This document shows positions 1 to 7,115 of a stretch of 10,341 bases of DNA, piece by piece. Position 1 is the stretch's first letter, and every line of letters starts with the position of its first letter. Made by a program: the position numbers and the translations under genes. The DNA lies in the NCBI GenBank assembly GCA_024225895.1, contig JAAEMC010000237.1, positions 1 through 10,341 of the forward strand. Direction: 5' to 3'. Below the pieces are notes generated by a model that worked only from the letters and a program-made list of their open reading frames with translations, ran no database searches and was not told where the DNA came from. The stretch is from Desulfobacteraceae bacterium. GTDB lineage: Bacteria > Desulfobacterota > Desulfobacteria > Desulfobacterales > Desulfobacteraceae.

Positions 1-77
1 ATTGTTATGTCTAAAGAAGCCCGAATTACCATACCTAAACAAAAAAAGCAGGTATCATAAAGGTAGAAAACAATCCA

Positions 78-124
78 GGGGGCAGATAACTTATTTCTTA
101 ACAATCATTAAGTAAGGTGTCCCC
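78..124. repeat. Imperfect inverted repeat, possible mobile-element or REP-like scar
   Basis: The left arm 78-93 (GGGGGCAGATAACTTA) pairs with the right arm 109-124 (TAAGTAAGGTGTCCCC) at 12 of 16 positions around a 15-nt loop. The right arm continues into CCGGAATT. The hairpin resembles the GGTGTCCCCGGAATT-type ends found near IS200/REP-associated transposase genes in some genomes, but that resemblance is from memory and no transposase is present in the window. It could also be the terminator of an upstream gene, though there is no T-run after the stem. Confidence 0.35.
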
Positions 125-245
125 GGAATTACAAACTGAGGATCAAAATGCTGATGGTAATTGTACTGCAATTCGGTTTCACAGTCAAAGTATTGACGTT
201 AGCGGAACAACAAAGGGGCAATAAAAGAGAAGTTCAAATAAATTC

Positions 246-299
246 TTGACATCGTGGTCAATAATATATAGGGCTTTATATAAAGCCCTATATATTATT
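246..299 (+). promoter_or_regulatory. Putative tetR-operon promoter with a 40-bp perfect palindromic operator
   Basis: A consensus -35 hexamer TTGACA lies at 246-251, itself half of an inverted repeat TTGAC-N6-GTCAA (246-261). Immediately after it, 260-299 is a perfect palindrome: each half is AATAATATATAGGGCTTTAT read inward. No single ideal -10 is visible. TATAGG at 267-272 (15-bp spacing) and TATAAA at 279-284 (paired only with a poor -35 GGTCAA) both lie inside the palindrome. The position between the -35 and the tetR start codon is that of an autoregulatory TetR operator. Transcribed, the same bases would form a hairpin in the leader RNA. Confidence 0.6.
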
Positions 300-327
300 A
301 ATTTGATTTATATATCAGGGGGTTAAC

Positions 328-966
328 ATGCCGAGAAAATCACAATTCACACCTGAAGATGTCACCATTTCCGCATTGGAATCAGTCAGAGAAAATGGTT
401 GGTCCGGGCTATCAGCGCCGGCGATTGCCAAAAAAATGGGCTGCTCAACAATGCCCATTTATTCTTATTTTAAGAATATGCAGGCACTTGAAGATGAGAT
501 CATTAAAGAAATCTGGGAAATGGTAATGGCATACCAGAAAAAAAAATTTACCGGGGATGTCTGGGTTGATCAAGCCATCGGGTGGATCAAATTTTCAAGA
601 AAGGAAAATAATTTATTTCAATGCATGCTGAATGGCCGGAACAGGGATCTGCAGTACGATGTTCGCCGTAAGCACTGGAATTTTCTGACAACAATACTCA
701 ACAATTATTCTGCCTTTAAAGATTTGGATGTATTTTTAGTTGAAAGAATCCGCTATTCCCATGTCATGCTCACACACGGTATTGCCATGTCAGATAATAT
801 CGGATTGACATCTATTCTTTTTGAAAGTGATGAAATTTTATTCCAGTATATGTCCAGCACATGTCAATCCTTATTACTTGGATACCAGAAAGTTCCGTCG
901 GCCGGGGAACACTTAAAGCGCCTTGTAAACGAAAAAAAGAAAGAAATCATAAATAGACAACCTTAA
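328..966 (+). CDS. TetR/AcrR-family transcriptional regulator
   Basis: This 212-residue protein has the length and layout of TetR repressors. The N-terminal DNA-binding domain spans about residues 8-57. Its helix-turn-helix lies at about 29-53, containing AIAKKMGCS and MPIYSYFKN, the usual turn and recognition helix ending in the Y-x-Y-F signature. The remaining ~150 residues are a helical ligand-binding and dimerisation domain too divergent to name a ligand. The ATG at 328 follows AGGGGG (317-322) at 5 nt, which supports this start. The gene is first in the operon, 17 nt before the binding-protein gene, and sits directly behind a 40-bp palindrome. The inference is a local repressor of itself and the importer, responding to the transported compound or a derivative. 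The C-terminus is lysine-rich (EKKKEI). Family assignment is secure; the regulatory target is inferred. Confidence 0.9.
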   Translation: MPRKSQFTPEDVTISALESVRENGWSGLSAPAIAKKMGCSTMPIYSYFKNMQALEDEIIKEIWEMVMAYQKKKFTGDVWVDQAIGWIKFSRKENNLFQCMLNGRNRDLQYDVRRKHWNFLTTILNNYSAFKDLDVFLVERIRYSHVMLTHGIAMSDNIGLTSILFESDEILFQYMSSTCQSLLLGYQKVPSAGEHLKRLVNEKKKEIINRQP

Positions 967-983
967 ATGCCCGGGAGGAACAG

Positions 984-2921
984 ATGTCTTTTAACACCCT
1001 AAAACATTTAATTCCAGTGGCATGGATCAAGTGCTGCCTGTTGATCGGCGTGGCAGCTTTTGGGTTGTGTGGATGCAGCCAGGATGCTCCTGTTTCAAAA
1101 TCAAAAATGAGTAAATACGGTGGAACGCTGCATGTAGGAACGGAAACCGGTTTTTATGGGTTTGATATTTTTGGTCCGGGGAAAGGCGGCGAACTGAACC
1201 CTTCCATGGCAACATTGAATAACCTGATCCAGGAACCCTTGTTTCGGTTGGATTTATCTGGAAATATAATTCCGGTGCTTGGCTTGTCTGCTATATTATC
1301 TGACAATAACCGGGCCTGGGACATAAAACTTCGGCAGAGCGTTTTCTTCCATGATGGTACCCCGTTTAATGCAGATGCGGTAGTTCTGCACTGGCAAAGA
1401 CAGCTGGATCCAGATAACCATTTTACGGGGCGAAAAATTTTCCAGGCAATCCAGGCGGTTGAAAAAGTGGATGATTATACCGTGAGGTTTGTGCTCGAGT
1501 TCCCTTGGCCCCCTTTTCTTAAATTACTGTCAGACGAGTCTTATTTAAGTGTTTTTATTCCTTCTCCCAGGGCAGTAAAAGAAGGAACCCATAACGGGGC
1601 GCCTGTCGGTACCGGACCGTTTAAATTTTTTAAGGACAGCCCCACAGATGGTTTTATCGTTGTGAAAAATCACGATTACTGGCAAAAGGGCTTGCCGTAT
1701 CTGGATAAAATTATTTTCAGGGTGCTGCCGGATCATCAATCCCGTTATGCCAGCCTGATAGCCGGTCAAATGGATGTGATCTATCTTGATCGCGGCAACC
1801 TGATCCAGAAAGCAGACAAGGCCCCTTCTTTTTTTACCCACCATGCAAAAGGCAGTGGTGCTGAAATTGTCCTGATTAATATGCGTAAACCACCGCTGGA
1901 TGATATCCGGGTGCGGCGCGCTCTTGCATTTGCAAATTATCAGAAACAAGAAATAAAACTGGCCTACGGCGGTATTCTTCCTTTTGCTCGCCATCCTTTG
2001 GGCGAGGCGTTTGAATGTGTAAATGACGCCTATCCTGAACATGATCTGGAAAAGGCCAGGCAGCTTATTGCTGACTATGGAAAGCCTGTGATAATTGGAT
2101 ACCTGCATTCCAATACCTCGCGGGGTAAGGTTATTGGGGAGCTGTTTCAGCAGTTGTGTAAATCCATAGGTGTGGATTTGAAACTGATTCCCCTTCCTGC
2201 CAACGGCCAAATAATGAGAGTTCTGAAGCGTGATTTCCACCTTGCTACATGGCGTATCCTTTCTGTAAATGACCACGGTCCCCAACTCTATCGAAGTTTT
2301 CATTCAAAAAGCCCAACAAACTTTACAGGATATTCCAGTACCCTCATGGATGCACTTCTTCAAAGCCAGCGTACTGAGATGGGTCCCGAAATTCGAAAAG
2401 AAATTTTATGCGACATTGCAAGACTGATCAATAAAGATGTCCCTATCCTTTACAGGGGAGGCCGCCGCCGGTATATCGCCGCCTCTGAAAAAGTCAAAAA
2501 TATATCAGATATCGCAGGGTTGACAGTGAATATGGCAACCGCATGGATTGATTCCGAAAAAAAATCACGTATCAAAACCCATAAAACGGTTCAAAAGGTT
2601 GTTGATTCTTTTGATTGCCCAGATCCCTGCAAGGATTTTGAAGATACTGATGTAATAAAAGCCAAAATTCTGGGAACCTGGAAAGGAATGGATGACTGGG
2701 GTGCCAAATACAAATTTATATTTAAAGAAGACAATACGGTCAGACTCCACAAAACCGGAAGAATGAAAAAAACAGTACCCTACGAAATTTGTTCATCCAA
2801 AGTGTATTTTCAAGGCCGTGTCAAGCTGGTTGCCACACCCGGAACTGATAAAAATAAAATGGAAATCCAATGGAAAAGAGACGATATCCAGGGGGTGGTA
2901 GTCTTTTTCAAAGGTGATTAA
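984..2921 (+). CDS. ABC importer substrate-binding lipoprotein (SBP_bac_5) with C-terminal extension
   Basis: The solute receptor of a peptide/nickel-class importer, 645 residues, anchored outside the inner membrane. The signal peptide ends in a lipobox LCGC with C31 as the probable lipidated residue. Family hallmarks are visible: the WDIKLRQSVFFHDGTPFNADAV stretch (about 112-133), VGTGPF (208-213), the NHDYW segment (229-233) and DIRVRRALAFA (307-317). The binding fold ends near residue 525. Typical members are 500-550 residues, so about 100 extra residues follow: a linker with DCPDPC (544-549), then about 558-645, rich in alternating beta-type segments (ILGTWKG, YKFIFKEDNTVRL, KVYFQGRVKLV, MEIQWKRDDIQGVVVFF). 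This tail looks like a small lipocalin-like or beta-barrel domain. GGGAGG precedes the ATG by 5 nt. The substrate is not evident; short peptide, nickel or a metallophore are all possible. Confidence 0.92.
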   Translation: MSFNTLKHLIPVAWIKCCLLIGVAAFGLCGCSQDAPVSKSKMSKYGGTLHVGTETGFYGFDIFGPGKGGELNPSMATLNNLIQEPLFRLDLSGNIIPVLGLSAILSDNNRAWDIKLRQSVFFHDGTPFNADAVVLHWQRQLDPDNHFTGRKIFQAIQAVEKVDDYTVRFVLEFPWPPFLKLLSDESYLSVFIPSPRAVKEGTHNGAPVGTGPFKFFKDSPTDGFIVVKNHDYWQKGLPYLDKIIFRVLPDHQSRYASLIAGQMDVIYLDRGNLIQKADKAPSFFTHHAKGSGAEIVLINMRKPPLDDIRVRRALAFANYQKQEIKLAYGGILPFARHPLGEAFECVNDAYPEHDLEKARQLIADYGKPVIIGYLHSNTSRGKVIGELFQQLCKSIGVDLKLIPLPANGQIMRVLKRDFHLATWRILSVNDHGPQLYRSFHSKSPTNFTGYSSTLMDALLQSQRTEMGPEIRKEILCDIARLINKDVPILYRGGRRRYIAASEKVKNISDIAGLTVNMATAWIDSEKKSRIKTHKTVQKVVDSFDCPDPCKDFEDTDVIKAKILGTWKGMDDWGAKYKFIFKEDNTVRLHKTGRMKKTVPYEICSSKVYFQGRVKLVATPGTDKNKMEIQWKRDDIQGVVVFFKGD

Positions 2922-2938
2922 ATATTTTAAAGGATAAT

Positions 2939-3058
2939 TTGTGCATTTTTGAGGTGGGCCATCCGACAACGCAGGCTATTAAAAAAAGAAAAAAATATTT
3001 GGCTCTTTACCAGGGCATGTTAAGTTGTATCAGTGCTGACATAGAGGACTGTTCTTAA
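2939..3058 (+). CDS. Possible 39-aa small protein between binding-protein and permease genes
   Basis: A small frame begins at TTG 2939, with AAAGGA (2929-2934) 4 nt upstream, and ends at TAA 3056-3058, only 2 nt before the permease ATG. The product is cysteine-bearing (C2, C30, C38) with a lysine/arginine patch AIKKRKKYLALY and an acidic end ADIEDCS. I do not recognise it. In its favour: it fills most of the 139-bp gap, its stop abuts the permease start, and the permease lacks a well-spaced ribosome site of its own (GAGG lies about 13 nt upstream), so translational coupling is plausible. Against it: a TTG start, very short length and no known family. It could also be the remnant of a longer gene or chance. 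Confidence 0.35.
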   Translation: MCIFEVGHPTTQAIKKRKKYLALYQGMLSCISADIEDCS

Positions 3059-3060
3059 AG

Positions 3061-4023
3061 ATGATCAAACTCATTGCAAAAAAACTGCTGCGCCTGTTTT
3101 TTATTCTAATTGCTGTAACGGCAATCACTTTTTTCATGGTGAATCTGTTACCCGGAGATGCGGCGTATAATATTGCCGGTCCTGATTCCACTGCTGAAGA
3201 AATTGAAAACATTAGAAAAGATCTTGGTCTGAATGAAAATGTGGTTGTCCGCTATCTAAACTGGCTTTTTAAGGTTGTCAAAGGTGACCTTGGAGAATCA
3301 TTGCTTGCCAGGGGTTTGGTATCCCGGGCCATTGTGTCCCGTTTGCCTGTTACCATTGAACTTCTTGTTCTTTCTGTGCTTCTCTCTCTGATGCTGGCCA
3401 TCCCCTTTGGTGTTATATGCGCCTATAAACCCGGCAGTTTGATTGACAAGGCCGTAAGTTCAACTGCATTTGGTATGATGGCAGTGCCTGTTTTTGTTAT
3501 GGGCATTGCGCTGATCTATATTTTTTCAATTCATCTTAGATGGTTGCCTGCCACTGGATTCAGCCCGATTTCAGCAGGCATTTTTGCCAATATCAAATCC
3601 CTTCTTCTTCCTGCCTTCACCATAGCAATGGTCGAGTGGGTGCCTTTGATGCGGGTATTGAGAAGTGACATGATCACTACCCTTCAGGAAAATTATATTT
3701 TGATGGCAAGATCAAAAGGGCTTCCCGCCCCCTATATTCTATTCAGGCATGCGCTTCAACCGTCATCTTTGACATTGATAACTATTTTAGGCCTTCAGAT
3801 TGGGCATCTGTTCGGTGGTTCCATGATTGTTGAAACCATATTTGCACTGCCAGGTATTGGCCGTCTGCTAATCGGGTCTATCTTTGGAAGGGATTATGCA
3901 ATGGTTCAGGGGTGTATTCTGTTTACGACTATTGCCTATGTTATTGTCAATTTTGCCGTTGATATGCTGTATGCTTTTTTAGATCCACGCATTCGAAAAC
4001 AAATGGTTGACGGTCATGGATAA
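3061..4023 (+). CDS. ABC importer permease, DppB/NikB type
   Basis: Inner-membrane channel subunit of 320 residues, normal length for the DppB/OppB/NikB family. An N-terminal membrane segment (about 9-29) runs into the family motif LLPGDAA (29-35). A periplasmic segment follows, then further hydrophobic spans at about 99-121, 136-158, 179-199, 234-262 and 284-306. The EAA-type coupling loop that docks on the ATPases is at about 211-235 (NYILMARSKG...HALQPS). DYAMVQG (278-284) and the closing DPRIRK (308-313) are also typical. It pairs with the next gene to form the heterodimeric pore. The start is taken at ATG 3061, since upstream in-frame codons offer no alternative, although its ribosome site is weak. 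It overlaps the next gene by 8 nt. Confidence 0.95.
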   Translation: MIKLIAKKLLRLFFILIAVTAITFFMVNLLPGDAAYNIAGPDSTAEEIENIRKDLGLNENVVVRYLNWLFKVVKGDLGESLLARGLVSRAIVSRLPVTIELLVLSVLLSLMLAIPFGVICAYKPGSLIDKAVSSTAFGMMAVPVFVMGIALIYIFSIHLRWLPATGFSPISAGIFANIKSLLLPAFTIAMVEWVPLMRVLRSDMITTLQENYILMARSKGLPAPYILFRHALQPSSLTLITILGLQIGHLFGGSMIVETIFALPGIGRLLIGSIFGRDYAMVQGCILFTTIAYVIVNFAVDMLYAFLDPRIRKQMVDGHG

Positions 4024-4903
4024 TTCACCTTCCATATTTGAAAAATTAGGCATTACTTTCTGGCTGTGTTTAATGTGGATTGTTCTTGTTGTGCTGCTTG
4101 CTCTTTTTGCAGATCTATTGCCTTTGCCGGGTGCTGATGTCATGGATTGGGATCATCCTGCAGCACCGCCCGGTACTGTCGGTACCTTGCAATCGTTAAT
4201 TGCTTCTGACGCAAATCCCACTGAAATTGTCTATTTTTTTGGAACAGATACCATGGGCCGCGATATTCTGACACGATTGATTTATGGCGCCCGCGTCTCC
4301 CTTGCTGTCGGATTGATAACCCCATTGATTGGACTTTTTTTTGGCGGTATCCTTGGTATGCTTGCAGGTTTTTATAAAGGACGTGTTGAAACTATTATCA
4401 TGGCAGTTATGGATTCAATTCTCGCATTTCCGGGACTGGTTCTTTTACTTGCCATCACCTTTTTTTTAGGTCCTGATTTAAAAAATATCATCATTTCCCT
4501 GGGGTTTTTAACCATCCCTTCCTTTGCGCGGATTGCCAGGGCCAATACCTTGACCTATTCCCAGCGGGATTTTATTCAAGCTTCCAGAATGGTTGGACAA
4601 AATGATTTATCTATTATTATCCATGAAATTATACCAAATATTTTTACACCCATGTTGATTTATGCGCTCCTGGTTGTGTCCTATATGATTGTTGCTGAAG
4701 GATCCTTAAGCTTTCTGGGGCTTGGTGTTCCATCTCCCACTCCCAGTTGGGGAGGCATGATTGCAGAAGGCAAGGAAGTTCTTGAGGAGACGACCCATGT
4801 CAGCCTTTTTCCTGCGCTTATCATGTTTCTTACGGTCCTGTCTTTCAATCTTATCGGCGATTCATTGCGCAACCTTCTTGATGCCAGGGGAGGGCAGTTA
4901 TGA
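4016..4903 (+). CDS. ABC importer permease, DppC/NikC type
   Basis: Second channel subunit, 295 residues from ATG 4016. A TTG at 4007 in the same frame would add three residues, but ATG 4016 overlaps the previous stop as ATGGATAA, a common coupled arrangement, so it is preferred. The first membrane segment is at about 12-33. The family signature FGTDTMGRDILTRLIYGAR lies at 75-93, and further membrane spans at about 97-118, 128-150 and 156-170. The EAA loop is at about 185-208 (DFIQASRMVG...IIPN), and LGLGVPSPTPSWGGMI at 234-249. The stretch between the first membrane segment and the FGTD motif (about 34-74) seems longer than in typical DppC proteins. The gene overlaps the next by ATGA, and partners the upstream permease. 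Confidence 0.95.
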   Translation: MDNSPSIFEKLGITFWLCLMWIVLVVLLALFADLLPLPGADVMDWDHPAAPPGTVGTLQSLIASDANPTEIVYFFGTDTMGRDILTRLIYGARVSLAVGLITPLIGLFFGGILGMLAGFYKGRVETIIMAVMDSILAFPGLVLLLAITFFLGPDLKNIIISLGFLTIPSFARIARANTLTYSQRDFIQASRMVGQNDLSIIIHEIIPNIFTPMLIYALLVVSYMIVAEGSLSFLGLGVPSPTPSWGGMIAEGKEVLEETTHVSLFPALIMFLTVLSFNLIGDSLRNLLDARGGQL

Positions 4904-5886
4904 GTATTCCCTTGCTGTCGGTAAAGCATCTGACAACGGATATTCATCTGGAACAGGGCAAAGTCAGGGCTGTAAGGGATGTCAGTTTTGATCTTTGGCA
5001 GGGAAAAACCATCGGCATTGTGGGAGAATCAGGATGTGGTAAAAGCATTTTGTGCAAAAGTATTCTAAAACTGCTCCCCGCATATGCACACATCTTAGAG
5101 AAAAGTCAGATAATTTTTAATGGCAGGTCCATAAACAATCTTACGGAAAAAGAGCTCAACAAGATCAGGGGCCAAGGTGCGGCAATGATCTTCCAGGACC
5201 CGTTATCATCCCTTAATCCTGTTATGAAAATTGGACACCAGGTTACCGAAACCCTTTTATATCACCTGAAAATGGAAGAAGAACCAGCGCTTAAAAAGGC
5301 CGAAGATTTACTCAAAGCTGTGGGTATTGCAAATCCGTCACAGAGAATTGATCAATATCCCCATCAGCTTTCCGGCGGGCTGCGGCAGCGGGTGGCAATT
5401 GCCATAGCCCTTGCATGCGAACCAAAACTTTTAATTGCAGATGAACCTACCACGGCCTTGGATGTAACAGTTCAGGCTGAAATCCTTGATCTGCTTGACC
5501 ATCTGCAGATCCAAAGAAATATGGCCATGATTCTGGTCACCCATGATTTTGGTCTGGCAGCCTGCCGGGCAGATGAAATAGCCGTGATGTACGGTGGCAA
5601 AATTGTCGAGTATGCACCTGCAGAAAAATTGTTGGCAAACCCACGAATGCCATATACAAAAGCCCTGATAAACGCCATCCCCAGGCTTGAAGATCCGCCC
5701 CATACTCCTTTGCAGTTTATCGAAGGGCAGCCGCCAAACATGATGATCCCCTACGCCGGATGCTGTTTTGCACCACGGTGCAGCCTTGCCGGCCATCAGT
5801 GCAGGGATCAGGAACCTTTGTTAATAAACGATGACACCGATGACCATTCTTTTGCCTGCTGGAATCCCCTGGGAAAAATATCATGA
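4900..5886 (+). CDS. ABC importer ATPase, DppD/OppD type
   Basis: Cytoplasmic ATP-hydrolysing subunit, 328 residues. The nucleotide-binding machinery is complete: Walker A GESGCGKS (42-49), Q-loop Q99 in MIFQDP, signature LSGGLRQR (157-164), Walker B LLIADEP (177-183) and switch histidine H215 in VTHD. The C-terminal oligo_HPY region carries four or more cysteines: C288, C289, C294, C301 and C320. In characterised DppD/OppD relatives the corresponding cysteines hold a 4Fe-4S cluster, so a cluster is likely here. The doubled CC at 288-289 replaces the more usual Cys-Arg. The start ATG overlaps the previous stop (ATGA, 4900-4903). It works as a heterodimer with the next gene's product. Confidence 0.95.
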   Translation: MSIPLLSVKHLTTDIHLEQGKVRAVRDVSFDLWQGKTIGIVGESGCGKSILCKSILKLLPAYAHILEKSQIIFNGRSINNLTEKELNKIRGQGAAMIFQDPLSSLNPVMKIGHQVTETLLYHLKMEEEPALKKAEDLLKAVGIANPSQRIDQYPHQLSGGLRQRVAIAIALACEPKLLIADEPTTALDVTVQAEILDLLDHLQIQRNMAMILVTHDFGLAACRADEIAVMYGGKIVEYAPAEKLLANPRMPYTKALINAIPRLEDPPHTPLQFIEGQPPNMMIPYAGCCFAPRCSLAGHQCRDQEPLLINDDTDDHSFACWNPLGKIS

Positions 5887-6845
5887 AAAACAAGAATCGT
5901 CCCTTACTGGAACTTAGCAATATTGTTGTTGAATTTAATGCAGATCATGGAGAAAAAATCCATGCGGTTTCAGATATCAGCTTTGCTATTTTTAAGGGAG
6001 AAACCTTGGGGCTGGTAGGTGAATCCGGGTGTGGGAAATCCTCCCTTGCACGTGCAGTTATGCAGCTTCCAGGACCTGCTTCCGGCAAGGTGACGTTCTG
6101 CTCAAAAGATCTTGCACAATTATCAAAAAAAGAGCTGCTGAAAATAAGACCGCGATTTCAAATGGTTTTCCAGGACTCTGTTTCTGCTTTAAATCCCAAA
6201 CGCAGTGTTGGCAAAACCATTGCCATGCCATTGAAAGTAACCGGAAATCTAAGTAAAAATGAGCGCCACACCCTTGTTGAAAAAATGATGTCTAAAGTCG
6301 GACTGGATTCTGAACTGTTTAATAACAAGCCCCATCAGTTTTCCGGTGGCCAGTGCCAGCGAATCCAGATTGCACGAGCCCTGATAACCGAACCCGAACT
6401 TCTCATCTGTGACGAACCGGTTTCCTCCCTGGATGTTTCCATACAGGCCCAGATCATCAATCTTTTGGAAACCATGAGAAAGCAATATGATTTGACCATG
6501 CTTTTTATCTCCCATGATCTGGCAGTTGTAAAAAATATCAGTGACCGTATTGCAGTCATGTATTTAGGAAAATTATGCGAAATCGCACCCTCGGAACAGC
6601 TTTACCAATCCTGTGCCCATCCCTATACAAGCGCACTCTTTAGTGCCATCCCCAGGGTAAATCATCCTCAAGCCTTTCCAAAGCTTCAACGATGTATAGG
6701 AGAGTTGCCGTCACCCACAGCCCCCCCGTCGGGCTGCCGTTTCAGGACAAGATGCCCAAAAGTAAAAGAGCAGTGTGTCTTTGAAGAACCAAAACTATAT
6801 GAGATTAGTCCTGGACATACGGTTGCCTGCCATTTATTTCAATGA
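5883..6845 (+). CDS. ABC importer ATPase, DppF/OppF type
   Basis: The second ATPase of the transporter, 320 residues, starting in an ATGA overlap with the preceding gene. Walker A GESGCGKS (46-53), Q-loop Q97, signature FSGGQCQR (153-160), Walker B LLICDEP (173-179) and H211 (ISHD) are all intact. The signature has Cys at the position usually Arg or Gln in SGGQ(R/Q)QR, a mild oddity. The C-terminal motif GCRFRTRCP with C285, C291, C298 and C316 is the standard four-cysteine pattern of the family, consistent with a 4Fe-4S site. As the last gene of the operon it completes the five-part importer. Its 3' end is followed by a 270-nt non-coding junction. Confidence 0.95.
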   Translation: MKNKNRPLLELSNIVVEFNADHGEKIHAVSDISFAIFKGETLGLVGESGCGKSSLARAVMQLPGPASGKVTFCSKDLAQLSKKELLKIRPRFQMVFQDSVSALNPKRSVGKTIAMPLKVTGNLSKNERHTLVEKMMSKVGLDSELFNNKPHQFSGGQCQRIQIARALITEPELLICDEPVSSLDVSIQAQIINLLETMRKQYDLTMLFISHDLAVVKNISDRIAVMYLGKLCEIAPSEQLYQSCAHPYTSALFSAIPRVNHPQAFPKLQRCIGELPSPTAPPSGCRFRTRCPKVKEQCVFEEPKLYEISPGHTVACHLFQ

Positions 6846-6955
6846 TCTTTTGTCCATCCTGATCCACCATCAAGGCGGCACCTGCCGTATTGCCTGGGTT
6901 CGTTCCTCCCTGTGGAAAGTGACTTATACGCTTTTAGTTGTCACTCCTTGGCGCT

Positions 6956-6983
6956 TGGTGGCCAGGGATGCACCATTTTTTTT
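6956..6983 (+). terminator. Weak candidate rho-independent terminator for the ABC operon
   Basis: A 5-bp stem TGGTG (6956-6960) / CACCA (6971-6975) with a 10-nt loop is followed directly by eight Ts (6976-6983). It sits about 110 nt after the last transporter gene, on the expected strand. The stem is short, so the call is tentative; the T-run is the best part of the evidence. Confidence 0.4.
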
Positions 6984-7042
6984 ATTGGGGCATGTTATGG
7001 AATTTGATGAATGCTTTCGGGTGGTGGTGTGTTCCGCCCAGG

Positions 7043-7101
7043 GGATCACCTTGATTTTTGCAATAACAAAATCTCCAATAGTGCAATAGTCAAGGTGATC
7101 C
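7043..7101. repeat. Perfect 12-bp inverted repeat between convergent operons
   Basis: GGATCACCTTGA (7043-7054) is mirrored exactly by TCAAGGTGATCC (7090-7101), with a 35-nt loop. Inside the loop a further TTGCA (7058-7062) / TGCAA (7082-7086) pair could extend the structure. It begins 15 nt beyond the stop of the leftward DUF169 gene and lies past the rightward operon, so it may act as a bidirectional terminator or RNA 3'-end stabiliser. No strong T-run follows on either strand (only ACTTTTAG on the plus side), so rho-independent termination is not proven. Confidence 0.5.
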
Positions 7102-7115
7102 TATACTTTTAGTTG

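Larger units (their letters stand above)
1..327. other. Intergenic region upstream of the tetR-ABC operon
   Basis: No complete gene is supported here. Frame 1 is open from the left edge to a TAA at 58-60 (19 codons, ending KKQVS), which could be the 3' tail of a gene outside the window or chance. Two short frames overlap at about 117-240 (one from ATG 148, one ending TAA 222-224), but neither has a ribosome site or recognisable content. The supported content is structural: an imperfect hairpin at 78-124, a TTGACA hexamer at 246-251 and a perfect palindrome at 260-299, each listed separately. Confidence 0.6.
6916..7115. repeat. Pair of imperfect 25-bp direct repeats bounding the operon junction
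   Basis: On the minus strand, copy A (6940 to 6916) and copy B (7115 to 7091) share CAACTAAAAG, then TATA, then a TCAC-TT block, with a 2-nt CG insertion and small differences in copy A. The copies lie in the same orientation about 150 nt apart. Copy B abuts the stop codon of the DUF169 gene and overlaps one arm of the 7043-7101 inverted repeat. A short duplication or a remnant of a mobile or recombination event are both possible. Confidence 0.45.

Noticed and set aside
1545..2303. 252-codon minus-strand frame inside the substrate-binding gene
   Set aside because: It is antisense to a clearly coding SBP_bac_5 gene, has no ribosome site and no recognisable content.
6775..7089. 104-codon plus-strand frame across the end of the last ATPase gene
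   Set aside because: It begins out of frame inside the ATPase, has no ribosome site, and its product looks like translated non-coding sequence.
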